From: Chitinophaga sancti
Lineage (GTDB): Bacteria; Bacteroidota; Bacteroidia; Chitinophagales; Chitinophagaceae
NCBI RefSeq assembly: GCF_034424315.1
Contig: NZ_CP139972.1
Location: forward strand, 4,216,001 to 4,280,000
Direction: 5' to 3'
DNA: 64,000 nucleotides
In this document: one piece after another, positions 44,625 through 52,109 of the stretch
Position numbering within the stretch: the stretch's first letter is position 1
Layout of the letters: every line of letters starts with the position of its first letter
Made by a program: the position numbers and the translations under genes
Notes under the pieces: generated by a model
What the model was told of the DNA's origin: nothing
The model's database searches: none
What the model saw: only the letters and a program-made list of their open reading frames with translations

Positions 44625-45989
44625 TTATTGCATCGTTTTCCAGATCACATCGTAAATATCCACCGCTTCTACCGGCCTCGGCTCCTCTCCCTTTGCTGTG
44701 ATCAATACCGGGTGATACTGACTATCTTCTGAAATCCGGCCATGAGAACCTTTTATTAAGGTCGCATCCAGCGGAATCACATTCATCAGGTAGCGGAAAC
44801 CTAATTTCTTCTTCAGGAGCTTAAAACCTGCCTTCAATTTGATCAATGGATCAGCAGGATTCATAAACATCTCTACCGGATCATAACCCGGCTTACGATG
44901 TATATCCACCAGTCTCGCAAAGTCAGGCGCCTTTGCATCATCCAGCCAGTAATAATAAGTAAACCAGCTATTGGTATCTGCTACCAATACTAACTCACCA
45001 CTTCTTGCATGATGCATATGATGTTTACGCTTGCCCTCACGATCCAGTACCAGCTGAATACCCGCTGTGTTTTCCACAATCGCTCTCACCTTTTTATATA
45101 CAGACGGATCGTTCACATACACATGCGCTATCTGGTGATCTGCTACTACAAAAGCTTTTGAAGCCCCTGCATCCAGCAGTTCCAAACCACGTTCCTCTCT
45201 CACCGCGATCAAACCCTCCTGCCGGAAAGTACGATTCAGGTGAATAGGGTTATTCACATTCGTAATACCATATTCTGAAAGAATGATCACACGGGTATCC
45301 TTCTTTTCATAATGCGTGACCAGTTGTTTTACCACTTCATCTATCTCATGCAGTTCCTTACTGATGCGTGACAGATCCTGCCCGAATTTCTGTAAACAAT
45401 AATCCAAATGAGGCAGATAGATCAAGGTCAAAGTAGGATCATACAAATCATCCGTCATCACAGATGCATCGGCAATCCACTGTGTTGATTTGATGTTCGC
45501 ACCCGGCCCCCAGAACTGAAACAAGGGGAAAGTGCCTAACTCTTTTTGCAGATGATCACGCAGTGATGATGGATGTGCATAACAATCCGGTGCCTTACGG
45601 CCATCAGATAAATACTGTGGACGAGGTGTCACAGAATAATCTGCGCTGGAATACATGTTATACCACCAAAACATTTTGGATACCGTAAAGGAAGGATCTA
45701 TCTTCCTGGCCCGCTCCCATATCTTTGGTGCTTCTACCAGCTTGTTTGATTGCTTCCAGAATTTCACTTCACAATCCTGACGGTCATACCAGCCATTACC
45801 AACAATGCCATGCTCCGCAGGCCATTGTCCGGTGACATAAGTACTCTGAACCGCTGTGGTGACTGCAGGCACCATAGGTTTAATTGTGCGCAACTGGTGC
45901 TGCTGTACATACGCCTTCAAAAAAGGGGTATGCTCTCCAATCAGAGAGGAGGAGAGTCCTACGACATCAATAACAACTGTCTTTTTCAT
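44625..45989 (-). CDS. eboF: EboF, alkaline-phosphatase-superfamily phosphodiesterase-like protein
   Basis: 454 aa from the ATG at 45989 (MKKTVVIDVVGLSSSLIG); an upstream in-frame start would overlap eboE by 26 bases. The protein belongs to the type I phosphodiesterase/nucleotide pyrophosphatase fold: Asp8 and Thr44/Thr45 (VPAVTTAVQST) match metal and nucleophile, and GSHG closes the site. At two places the usual ligands differ: the SDHG motif is SEYG (Glu239-Tyr240), and the DxxxH element is Asp196-Tyr-Cys-Leu-Gln. It is the last gene of the ebo operon, 40 bases after eboE. The substrate is unknown; a phosphoester of the traffic metabolite is a fair guess. Confidence 0.88.
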   Translation of the reverse strand: MKKTVVIDVVGLSSSLIGEHTPFLKAYVQQHQLRTIKPMVPAVTTAVQSTYVTGQWPAEHGIVGNGWYDRQDCEVKFWKQSNKLVEAPKIWERARKIDPSFTVSKMFWWYNMYSSADYSVTPRPQYLSDGRKAPDCYAHPSSLRDHLQKELGTFPLFQFWGPGANIKSTQWIADASVMTDDLYDPTLTLIYLPHLDYCLQKFGQDLSRISKELHEIDEVVKQLVTHYEKKDTRVIILSEYGITNVNNPIHLNRTFRQEGLIAVREERGLELLDAGASKAFVVADHQIAHVYVNDPSVYKKVRAIVENTAGIQLVLDREGKRKHHMHHARSGELVLVADTNSWFTYYYWLDDAKAPDFARLVDIHRKPGYDPVEMFMNPADPLIKLKAGFKLLKKKLGFRYLMNVIPLDATLIKGSHGRISEDSQYHPVLITAKGEEPRPVEAVDIYDVIWKTMQ

Positions 45990-46029
45990 GATCGTTGAGC
46001 CATTCTTAGGATATAATTCGTGCTCAAAT

Positions 46030-47247
46030 CTATACTTCCTTTTTCTGAATTCCAAGCTGTTGCATTACCCAGCCCACTTCACGCGAAACGGATTGATCCA
46101 TAGGAAGTTTTAACTCAGCAGGCAGTACACCCCAGGTATAGGTTTCTACCTCCATGTGCTGCGTGAATAACTGTTCCCTTTGTAATTGCAGTACATCACG
46201 AATATCAGACTGTGTACTAAATAAGCGTTCGTAGTGTTCTAAAAATACAGGAACATGGAAATGTGAACGCCACTCTACCACCTCCTTGTTATTCACATCC
46301 TCCAGTGCCTGTGGCAGATCCGGATAATGCATAAAACCACCCTTGGCTTTCCTGGCAATTACCTGGTGTAGGTAAGTCGGTTCATTGAATGCACTGAATG
46401 CCTGTGCCACCGCATTTCTCTCCGCAATATCTTCCGGCATAGCGGCTTTGAGAGCTGCACTGATCTGCAGCTTGCCTACTTTCAATCCATACTCCTCCAA
46501 CCTGCCTAATACAAAAGAAGGAGATTCATATACTAACGCGAAATGGCATACGTCATAACACAACTGAATATGCCTTTTAATAGCAGCACCAGCTTCTTTT
46601 TCTGTCATATCAAACTGATCCAGCAGATAGTTGATACCTAATGGCATCAGGTAGGCAAAATACCAGTCAATGTACTCCTGCATATTCTCCATCAATCCAT
46701 CCGGCTCAGGCTCAATATCCAGGTGCATAACTGGACCACCTGCACGATGTATACGTACTAACTGCCCTAATACCTGGAGCATATTCAAAGTAGCATCTTC
46801 CATAGCAGCTTCCAGGTCATCATGCCACAATTTGTACGACAACGGAGCAGTAGAGATTCCTCCTTCCATACCTGCCGGCAACAAAGCAGCCAGAATGCGG
46901 AATAGCCGTGAGGTGTACTCCACACGCTCAGCAGTGGTCCAGTCAGGTGCATGTACCTGGTCCTTTACCACAGTATGATGAAAGCCTCCGTAAGGGAAAC
47001 CATTCATCGTAAATACATAACAATTCTGCTCTTCCAACCAATGTTTGAAAGCAAGCAGGTTCGTTTCTTTTGACAACTCTAAACTGGCTGTATTTGCAAG
47101 ACGCAAACCAATACCAAAAGCTCGATCAGGTGAAACAGCAGATTTAATAGCTGGAATATATCGTTGCAACTGCGCGAAATGATCTGGCCAGGTTTCACCT
47201 GGGTGGATATTCGTGCAATAGGAAAGATGACCTGTAATTGTTTGCAT
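46030..47247 (-). CDS. eboE: EboE, TIM-barrel metabolite traffic protein
   Basis: 405 aa. The N-terminal HLSYCTNIHPGETWPDHFAQ, the middle VMHLDIEPEPDGLMENMQEY and CYDVCHFALVYESP place it with the xylose-isomerase-like TIM-barrel proteins named EboE. Acidic and His residues in these stretches (Asp, Glu, Glu and His) look like a metal site. The enzyme probably acts on a sugar or cyclitol phosphate. It starts 12 bases after eboD and is followed by eboF. The assignment comes from the family pattern and the unmistakable order of the cluster; biochemical function is not established. Confidence 0.9.
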   Translation of the reverse strand: MQTITGHLSYCTNIHPGETWPDHFAQLQRYIPAIKSAVSPDRAFGIGLRLANTASLELSKETNLLAFKHWLEEQNCYVFTMNGFPYGGFHHTVVKDQVHAPDWTTAERVEYTSRLFRILAALLPAGMEGGISTAPLSYKLWHDDLEAAMEDATLNMLQVLGQLVRIHRAGGPVMHLDIEPEPDGLMENMQEYIDWYFAYLMPLGINYLLDQFDMTEKEAGAAIKRHIQLCYDVCHFALVYESPSFVLGRLEEYGLKVGKLQISAALKAAMPEDIAERNAVAQAFSAFNEPTYLHQVIARKAKGGFMHYPDLPQALEDVNNKEVVEWRSHFHVPVFLEHYERLFSTQSDIRDVLQLQREQLFTQHMEVETYTWGVLPAELKLPMDQSVSREVGWVMQQLGIQKKEV

Positions 47248-47259
47248 GAAATTAGGTTT

Positions 47260-48414
47260 TTAAGAAAGCGAGCGGGCTGTTTCCACAGCCTTATCTAAGA
47301 GCGTCAGATCCATTGTATGAACTTCTGCTGCCACCCCGATTCCCTTTAATAAACATATGGTCAGTCTGCCACCAAGATGCTCTCTGAACTCTTCCAGTCC
47401 TTTGATGACAGGTGATGGCACACCATCTTTATTCTCCATCAATGGGTGGTATACCGGCAATTGTAATTGCTGCAATAACTTTACTATCCGCAAAGCTGCT
47501 GCCTGATCCATCCAACCTAGCAGTGAAGCATATATACTATCTACTGCCATACCGATAGACACCGCTTCGCCATGACGCAGATCGAAATTTGACAACTGCT
47601 CCAGTTTATGGGCGCTCCAATGCCCAAAATCCAAAGGTCTTGAAGACCCGCTTTCAAACGGATCGCCGGCACCACCTATGTGTGCCATGTGCAAAGCTGC
47701 ACAACGATATACCAGTTCCTGCATAAGCGGAAGATCCCCATTTGCAAGCGGCGCAGCGTTTGCTTCCAGCCATTCAAAGAAAGGCGCATCTTTGATCAAT
47801 GCCACCTTAACTGCTTCTGCAATACCTGCACGCCAGTCCTTCGGATCTAAAGTAGTCAGCAGGTGTGCATCATTGAATACCGCTGCTGGTGGTGCAAAAC
47901 TGCCCAGGAAGTTTTTCTTCCCTTTGTAGTTGACCCCATTCTTAACACCTACACCAGAATCATTCTGTGATAATACGGTGCTAGGTATACGAATATGACG
48001 TACACCTCTGTGAGATACTGCTGCTGCAAAACCTACCAGGTCCAGCACAGCACCACCACCCATACCGATTACAAATGAATGGCGATCGATGGAATACTGA
48101 TCAATGGCATCTACAAGGCTGTAAAAAAGCGGCATATCGTTTTTCACAGCTTCGCCACCAGGAATGACCAGGATCTCGCCAGCAAGTTCAAAACCATTCA
48201 CAGCTTCGCAATAATGTCTGATTTGTGCGGGAAGGTTTGGATGATGTTTAATCAATCCTTCATCAGCAATTACTAATAAGCGCTTGCTGAGATTGTTCGC
48301 GGCCTGGCTTTCCAGGTAGTTTTTAAGCAGTGGGTTCCCTGAGTCGAAGAGGTGGGTTGTAAAGAATACTTCGTAGGAGTATGGTACACTGAATGTCTGT
48401 TGAATAACGTGCAT
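47260..48414 (-). CDS. eboD: EboD, sugar-phosphate cyclase related to 3-dehydroquinate synthase
   Basis: 384 aa. NAD site GMGGGAVLDLVGF (117-129), the NDSGVGVKNGVNYKGKKN segment, the metal ligands Glu200 (GIAEAVK), His265 (DFGHWSAHKLE) and His281 (RHGEAVSIGM). The metal and NAD sites of dehydroquinate synthases are thus kept, but DFGHWSAHKLE differs from the NFGHTxGHAIE of true AroB, so another cyclitol product is likely. It is the fourth gene of the ebo operon. A strong terminator lies in the 126 bases between eboC and this gene, so eboDEF may be expressed less than, or separately from, eboABC. No promoter box was found in that gap. Confidence 0.92.
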   Translation of the reverse strand: MHVIQQTFSVPYSYEVFFTTHLFDSGNPLLKNYLESQAANNLSKRLLVIADEGLIKHHPNLPAQIRHYCEAVNGFELAGEILVIPGGEAVKNDMPLFYSLVDAIDQYSIDRHSFVIGMGGGAVLDLVGFAAAVSHRGVRHIRIPSTVLSQNDSGVGVKNGVNYKGKKNFLGSFAPPAAVFNDAHLLTTLDPKDWRAGIAEAVKVALIKDAPFFEWLEANAAPLANGDLPLMQELVYRCAALHMAHIGGAGDPFESGSSRPLDFGHWSAHKLEQLSNFDLRHGEAVSIGMAVDSIYASLLGWMDQAAALRIVKLLQQLQLPVYHPLMENKDGVPSPVIKGLEEFREHLGGRLTICLLKGIGVAAEVHTMDLTLLDKAVETARSLS

Positions 48415-48484
48415 AGCTATGATTGAATGCTCATCAAATAATTAAAGCCGTTTTAAAAGTACAAAACTGCCAGCAGCAAAAAAA

Positions 48485-48511
48485 ATCGCTTTTACCTGCG
48501 GTAAAAGCGAT
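48485..48511 (-). terminator. Intrinsic terminator inside the ebo operon, between eboC and eboD
   Basis: Perfect 12-base arms ATCGCTTTTACC (48485-48496) and GGTAAAAGCGAT (48500-48511), loop tgc; eight A at 48478-48485 form the U-run on the minus strand. Confidence 0.92.
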
Positions 48512-48540
48512 ATCAATAAATTATAAATCAAATAAAATTA

Positions 48541-49512
48541 TCAGGTTACAGCAAAAGCTTTTGCCATCAGTAATGATATTGGCAACAATATCAACACCAA
48601 TAATGCATGTGGTAATGTAGAAAACGCAGCTACCCAGGCAGCATTCATTGCAACTAAAGCAATAATGCCTCCTTTCACAGCCTTACCAATATTAGGACCG
48701 GTAGGCTCTTTCATTGCAGTCCACAGCGGCCTGTTGATCAGTATGATGAATAAGATGATAAAAGGAGAAGCCAATAGTAAATGCTCATTGTAATACGCCA
48801 GCGCGAACATAGTACCATATACCACCGCATAGCAAACAGCTGCAACCCGCATAGTAGCCGGGGTACCGCCGTGTACTTCACCACGGCTGATGTAAGTCAC
48901 AGCAGCAATGTAGATCACAGGGATGATGCCCATCCACCAGTACGTTTGCAAAGCAGGCAGCACTATGCTGATCCCTAACAATAAATTCAACCCCCTGCAA
49001 AGCCCCATATTCACAGGGCCCCAAGCCTGGTGTTTCCCCCATTTATTATACACCAGCGCACTCACAGTTATACCCAGGGCAATAAAGCCGGTGATACGAC
49101 CTACAGTAAATGCTGCCAGTATACCTACTAATAGCAGGTAAGAACCCAACACAATTGCCTGCGCCAAAGAAATAATGCCACTTGGTATCGGGCGTTCAGG
49201 ACGTTCTACTTTGTCCAGTTTTGCATCCATCACATCGTTGAACACAACTCCTCCTCCATACAACCCTACTGTGGCCAGGCAAAGACAAAGTAATGGCAAC
49301 AGGTGATCCAGATAATTGACAACCTCAGATCCCAAAAAACCGGATATAGCCATCCCGGCCAGTACATCTGCAACCGCAGTTACGATATTGGCAGGACGCA
49401 TTAAACGTAAATATCCTAGTAATTTGCTAATAATATAATTCACCGGGTACACGGGTTTTCTCAATGACGAATGACGAAATACGAATTGCAATTGATCCAT
49501 ATTCACATACAT
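48541..49512 (-). CDS. eboC: EboC, UbiA-like prenyltransferase
   Basis: 323 aa with about eight to nine membrane helices. UbiA enzymes move a prenyl chain to an acceptor in the inner membrane. The first aspartate motif is present (VVFNDVMDAKLDKVERPERP, Asp93, Asp96, Asp100), but no Asp occurs anywhere after about residue 100, so the second DxxxD motif of classical UbiA enzymes is missing; the place where it would be expected reads TYISRGEVHGGTPATM. This may be a feature of EboC proteins. Third gene of the ebo operon, followed by a terminator. Confidence 0.9.
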   Translation of the reverse strand: MYVNMDQLQFVFRHSSLRKPVYPVNYIISKLLGYLRLMRPANIVTAVADVLAGMAISGFLGSEVVNYLDHLLPLLCLCLATVGLYGGGVVFNDVMDAKLDKVERPERPIPSGIISLAQAIVLGSYLLLVGILAAFTVGRITGFIALGITVSALVYNKWGKHQAWGPVNMGLCRGLNLLLGISIVLPALQTYWWMGIIPVIYIAAVTYISRGEVHGGTPATMRVAAVCYAVVYGTMFALAYYNEHLLLASPFIILFIILINRPLWTAMKEPTGPNIGKAVKGGIIALVAMNAAWVAAFSTLPHALLVLILLPISLLMAKAFAVT

Positions 49513-49545
49513 GATTTAAATTGTCAGCACGACGAACAATCCCCT

Positions 49546-49565
49546 GCCGGGTTCAAATACCCGGC
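49546..49565 (-). other. Hairpin between eboB and eboC
   Basis: GCCGGGT (49546-49552) pairs with ACCCGGC (49559-49565), loop tcaaat; a second small stem CCTG/CAGG around six T lies at about 49581-49595. No U-run on the minus strand, so it may be an mRNA processing or stability element. Confidence 0.55.
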
Positions 49566-49622
49566 GATGGCATACGACATGCCTGTTTTTTCAGGACACC
49601 TGTAAATTCTTAATACTGCTGT

Positions 49623-50606
49623 TTAACTAATTATAGTAGACTGAGCGTTTCGGAAAGGTTGTTGACCACCACGTAAAACAGTACTTCCGTTGAACTTCAG
49701 GCTCTGGTCTATTTGTTTCACCATCTCAAAATCCGCTTCATTAATTTGCCCACTTTGGGCAAAGGCTGTTATAGCATTGCGGAAAGTTACCAAATGAATG
49801 TCATTCGAGTCAATACCACTTTCGTGCATGAGGGCCGCCGTTTTTGGTACAGCCAATGGATCACTGATACCCCAATCAGCTGCAGAATTGATCATAATTC
49901 GCTCACTGCCATACTGTTTCACGACTTCCACCATCCGTTCATTCCCCATTTTGGTAAATGGATAAATGGTAAATGCAGCCCAGAAACCCCTGTCTAACAC
50001 CTCTTTTACGGTTTCTTCATTGTTATGGTCTACAATCACCATCTTAGGGTCAATACCATGTTCAATGGCAATGTCCATACTACGCGTAGTGCCTCTCTTT
50101 TTATCTCTGTGTGGGGTATGGATCTGCACAGGTAAACCCGCTTCCTTAGCGAGTTCCAGCTGTGCACGATAATATTTTTCTTCTGCAGGAGTCTGGTCAT
50201 CAAAACCAATTTCACCAACACCTACTACCCCTTCTTTGTAAATAAAAAGCGGTAATATTTCCATCACAGCTGCTGCCAGTTTTTCGTTGTTGGCTTCTTT
50301 ACTGTTCAGGCCTATTGTGCAATAATGTTTGATCCCAAATTGTGAGGAACGAAAACGCTCCCAGCCGATCAGACTGTTAAAATAATCCTTGAAAGTATCC
50401 ACACCTGTACGGGGTTGCCCCAGCCAGAAAGCAGGCTCAATAACTGCTGTAATACCAGCCGCTGCCATAGCCTGATAATCGTCTGTGGTGCGGCTTGTCA
50501 TGTGAATATGCGGATCAAAAAACTGCATTCCTTTTATGTGATCCATAAACGCGGGTACCATTGTCAATGGCTGGGCTGTTTCTTTCAGTTCGTGACTACA
50601 ACACAT
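49623..50606 (-). CDS. eboB: EboB, TatD-like metal-dependent hydrolase
   Basis: 327 aa. Amidohydrolase/TatD metal ligands are complete: His33-x-His35 (FFDPHIHMTSR), Glu132 (GVGEIGFDD), His163 (VQIHTPHRD), His194 (IVDHNNEE) and Asp244 (SAADWG). It is thus likely an active cytoplasmic hydrolase. Substrate unknown. The ATG at 50606 is the first in frame; MVPAFMDHIKG 15 residues later is an alternative start. It is the second gene of the ebo operon, with 201 bases before it and 110 after it. Confidence 0.92.
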   Translation of the reverse strand: MCCSHELKETAQPLTMVPAFMDHIKGMQFFDPHIHMTSRTTDDYQAMAAAGITAVIEPAFWLGQPRTGVDTFKDYFNSLIGWERFRSSQFGIKHYCTIGLNSKEANNEKLAAAVMEILPLFIYKEGVVGVGEIGFDDQTPAEEKYYRAQLELAKEAGLPVQIHTPHRDKKRGTTRSMDIAIEHGIDPKMVIVDHNNEETVKEVLDRGFWAAFTIYPFTKMGNERMVEVVKQYGSERIMINSAADWGISDPLAVPKTAALMHESGIDSNDIHLVTFRNAITAFAQSGQINEADFEMVKQIDQSLKFNGSTVLRGGQQPFRNAQSTIIS

Positions 50607-50807
50607 GTCAAAATATTTTCGTGAGACCTGGTAATTTGTTTTAAAATCAATGTTACCTGTTGCAATTTTACAGGATATACATTTTACGTGTGATACACGT
50701 TTATGCTATTCGGTGTTAATTCCGGTTTTTCGCAGGTTCATATCATGAATTCCGGTTATACCTTTGCATTTTTTATTGCAGATAGCATGGTGAATATGCA
50801 TGCAACA

Positions 50808-51686
50808 CTATAGCGAGCTTGCTTTTTCTGCAACCGTCACCCACGTCAGCGACTCATTGGCTATCGCAGCAGCCAGTTCCGGCGATTGCAGCAGCAATGC
50901 TTTTGCAGGACCAAACCCCGTTTGAGCGCAGGCCAAAGCAGCCGCTTCCTTATCTACAACCTGATCAGATGCCCGGAGACGATTAATATCAGGCAGGATA
51001 TCATTGTCAATGAAAGGAGCGATCAAACGCCATAACATGGGATTAATTTTCCGGCCGGCCGCCCAGCGTTCATGTGCATAATCACGCAGGATCTGCACCA
51101 GTTCCGGATTAGCCCGTTCGTCAAGTCCCGTGATCAGGTGCACCGGCTTATCCGTAAAGATCGCCTTCATCACCAGCTGATTCCAGGCTGGTTTATCCAG
51201 GTACTGTGCCGGGTAAGGATTGTGTACCATAATAGCTTCCAGCACCCCGCCGATGTTTGAGCGGACACCTTCAGCAGTGCACAGCTTCCACTCCTCAGGG
51301 TATGCCAGCAATGGCAATGCCCCATAAAGCGTAATCTGCTCATTCATGTCCGCTGCCGAAAAGAGGTCTTCTATCGCAGCCACATAACGGGATCGGTCAT
51401 CCGAAGGTAATTGGAGCAACCACCAGATACGTGCAAGACGATCTAACGTATACCCATAAATGAAAAAGTTATTCGCTTCCGCAATGTGGGTATCCGATAT
51501 AACTTGTTTACCCGTAAAACGTGGCATAGCAGTGAAAGTAATATTGAAGCGCTGAGTAGTCTTCGCTTCCTCTAGCAGCTGTAACTGTTGTTGCAACCAG
51601 TTAAGTGCCTGTGGCGTGGCGTGTGCTGTGATGATAGCGTGTATTCGCTTACTTACCAACGCACTGTCATAATAGTATGGTTCCAT
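50808..51686 (-). CDS. eboA: EboA, first protein of the ebo operon
   Basis: 292 aa, soluble, mostly helical, no signal peptide and no catalytic motif known to me. Stretches such as NNFFIYGYTLDRLARIWWLL, DMNEQITLYGALPLLAYPEEW, RSNIGGVLEAIMVHNPYPAQY and RIHAIITAHATP match the EboA family. The identification is supported by its place at the head of eboB-C-D-E-F. EboA function is not established; in cyanobacteria the cluster is needed to bring the scytonemin monomer to the periplasm. The upstream region has several inverted repeats. Confidence 0.88.
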   Translation of the reverse strand: MEPYYYDSALVSKRIHAIITAHATPQALNWLQQQLQLLEEAKTTQRFNITFTAMPRFTGKQVISDTHIAEANNFFIYGYTLDRLARIWWLLQLPSDDRSRYVAAIEDLFSAADMNEQITLYGALPLLAYPEEWKLCTAEGVRSNIGGVLEAIMVHNPYPAQYLDKPAWNQLVMKAIFTDKPVHLITGLDERANPELVQILRDYAHERWAAGRKINPMLWRLIAPFIDNDILPDINRLRASDQVVDKEAAALACAQTGFGPAKALLLQSPELAAAIANESLTWVTVAEKASSL

Positions 51687-51816
51687 CTTTGAGACCCTGA
51701 GTTGTCTGGCTTTAAAGTTAGCAGAATATGATGTAAAATAATAAAAGAGTTACGAAAGGTAGCGTGGTAATTTAAATGGCTGTTTCATAGGTTATCTAAA
51801 TCAGTTATAAATAAAA

Positions 51817-51837
51817 GAGAGGCACAGTGTGCCTCTC
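51817..51837 (-). terminator. Terminator-like hairpin downstream of the FG-GAP gene
   Basis: GAGAGGCAC (51817-51825) and GTGCCTCTC (51829-51837), loop agt, with A-rich left flank giving U on the minus strand. Confidence 0.7.
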
Positions 51838-51889
51838 CTTCCGCCATTCTAAAACCTGATCAGTTCAATCAGGAGTATCTTTATAGTTA

Positions 51890-51911
51890 GAACAATACAA
51901 GCGTATTGTTC
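51890..51911. promoter_or_regulatory. Inverted repeat, possible operator upstream of eboA
   Basis: GAACAATAC and GTATTGTTC around aagc; perfect 9-base arms, about 200 bases upstream of the eboA ATG. Confidence 0.35.
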
Positions 51912-52109
51912 ATGGTTGCAATTAATATAAATCAGGGAAATATAATCAAGACCTTAGGCCTAATCTCTTAGTCAGCGAGCCACGATTTAGATTTCTTACC
52001 TGTTGTTGTGTATGCAATATAAGGATTTATTTGTTACAACTGTGATCTACCATGTAAAAAAAATGTCAACTTGAGTTACTATTTAATTGATGAGTAAGGT
52101 AGCATCCGC

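Larger units (their letters stand above)
51687..52109. other. Region upstream of eboA with inverted repeats
   Basis: 423 bases. Left to right: terminator-like hairpin 51817-51837, CCTGA/TCAGG near 51855-51872, perfect repeat GAACAATAC (51890-51898) / GTATTGTTC (51903-51911), and palindrome TTAGGCCTAA (51954-51963). A near -7 box TAACTTTA on the minus strand lies close to the eboA ATG. The hairpin at 51817 likely ends the gene at 52110-53552; the others may be operators. Confidence 0.5.
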
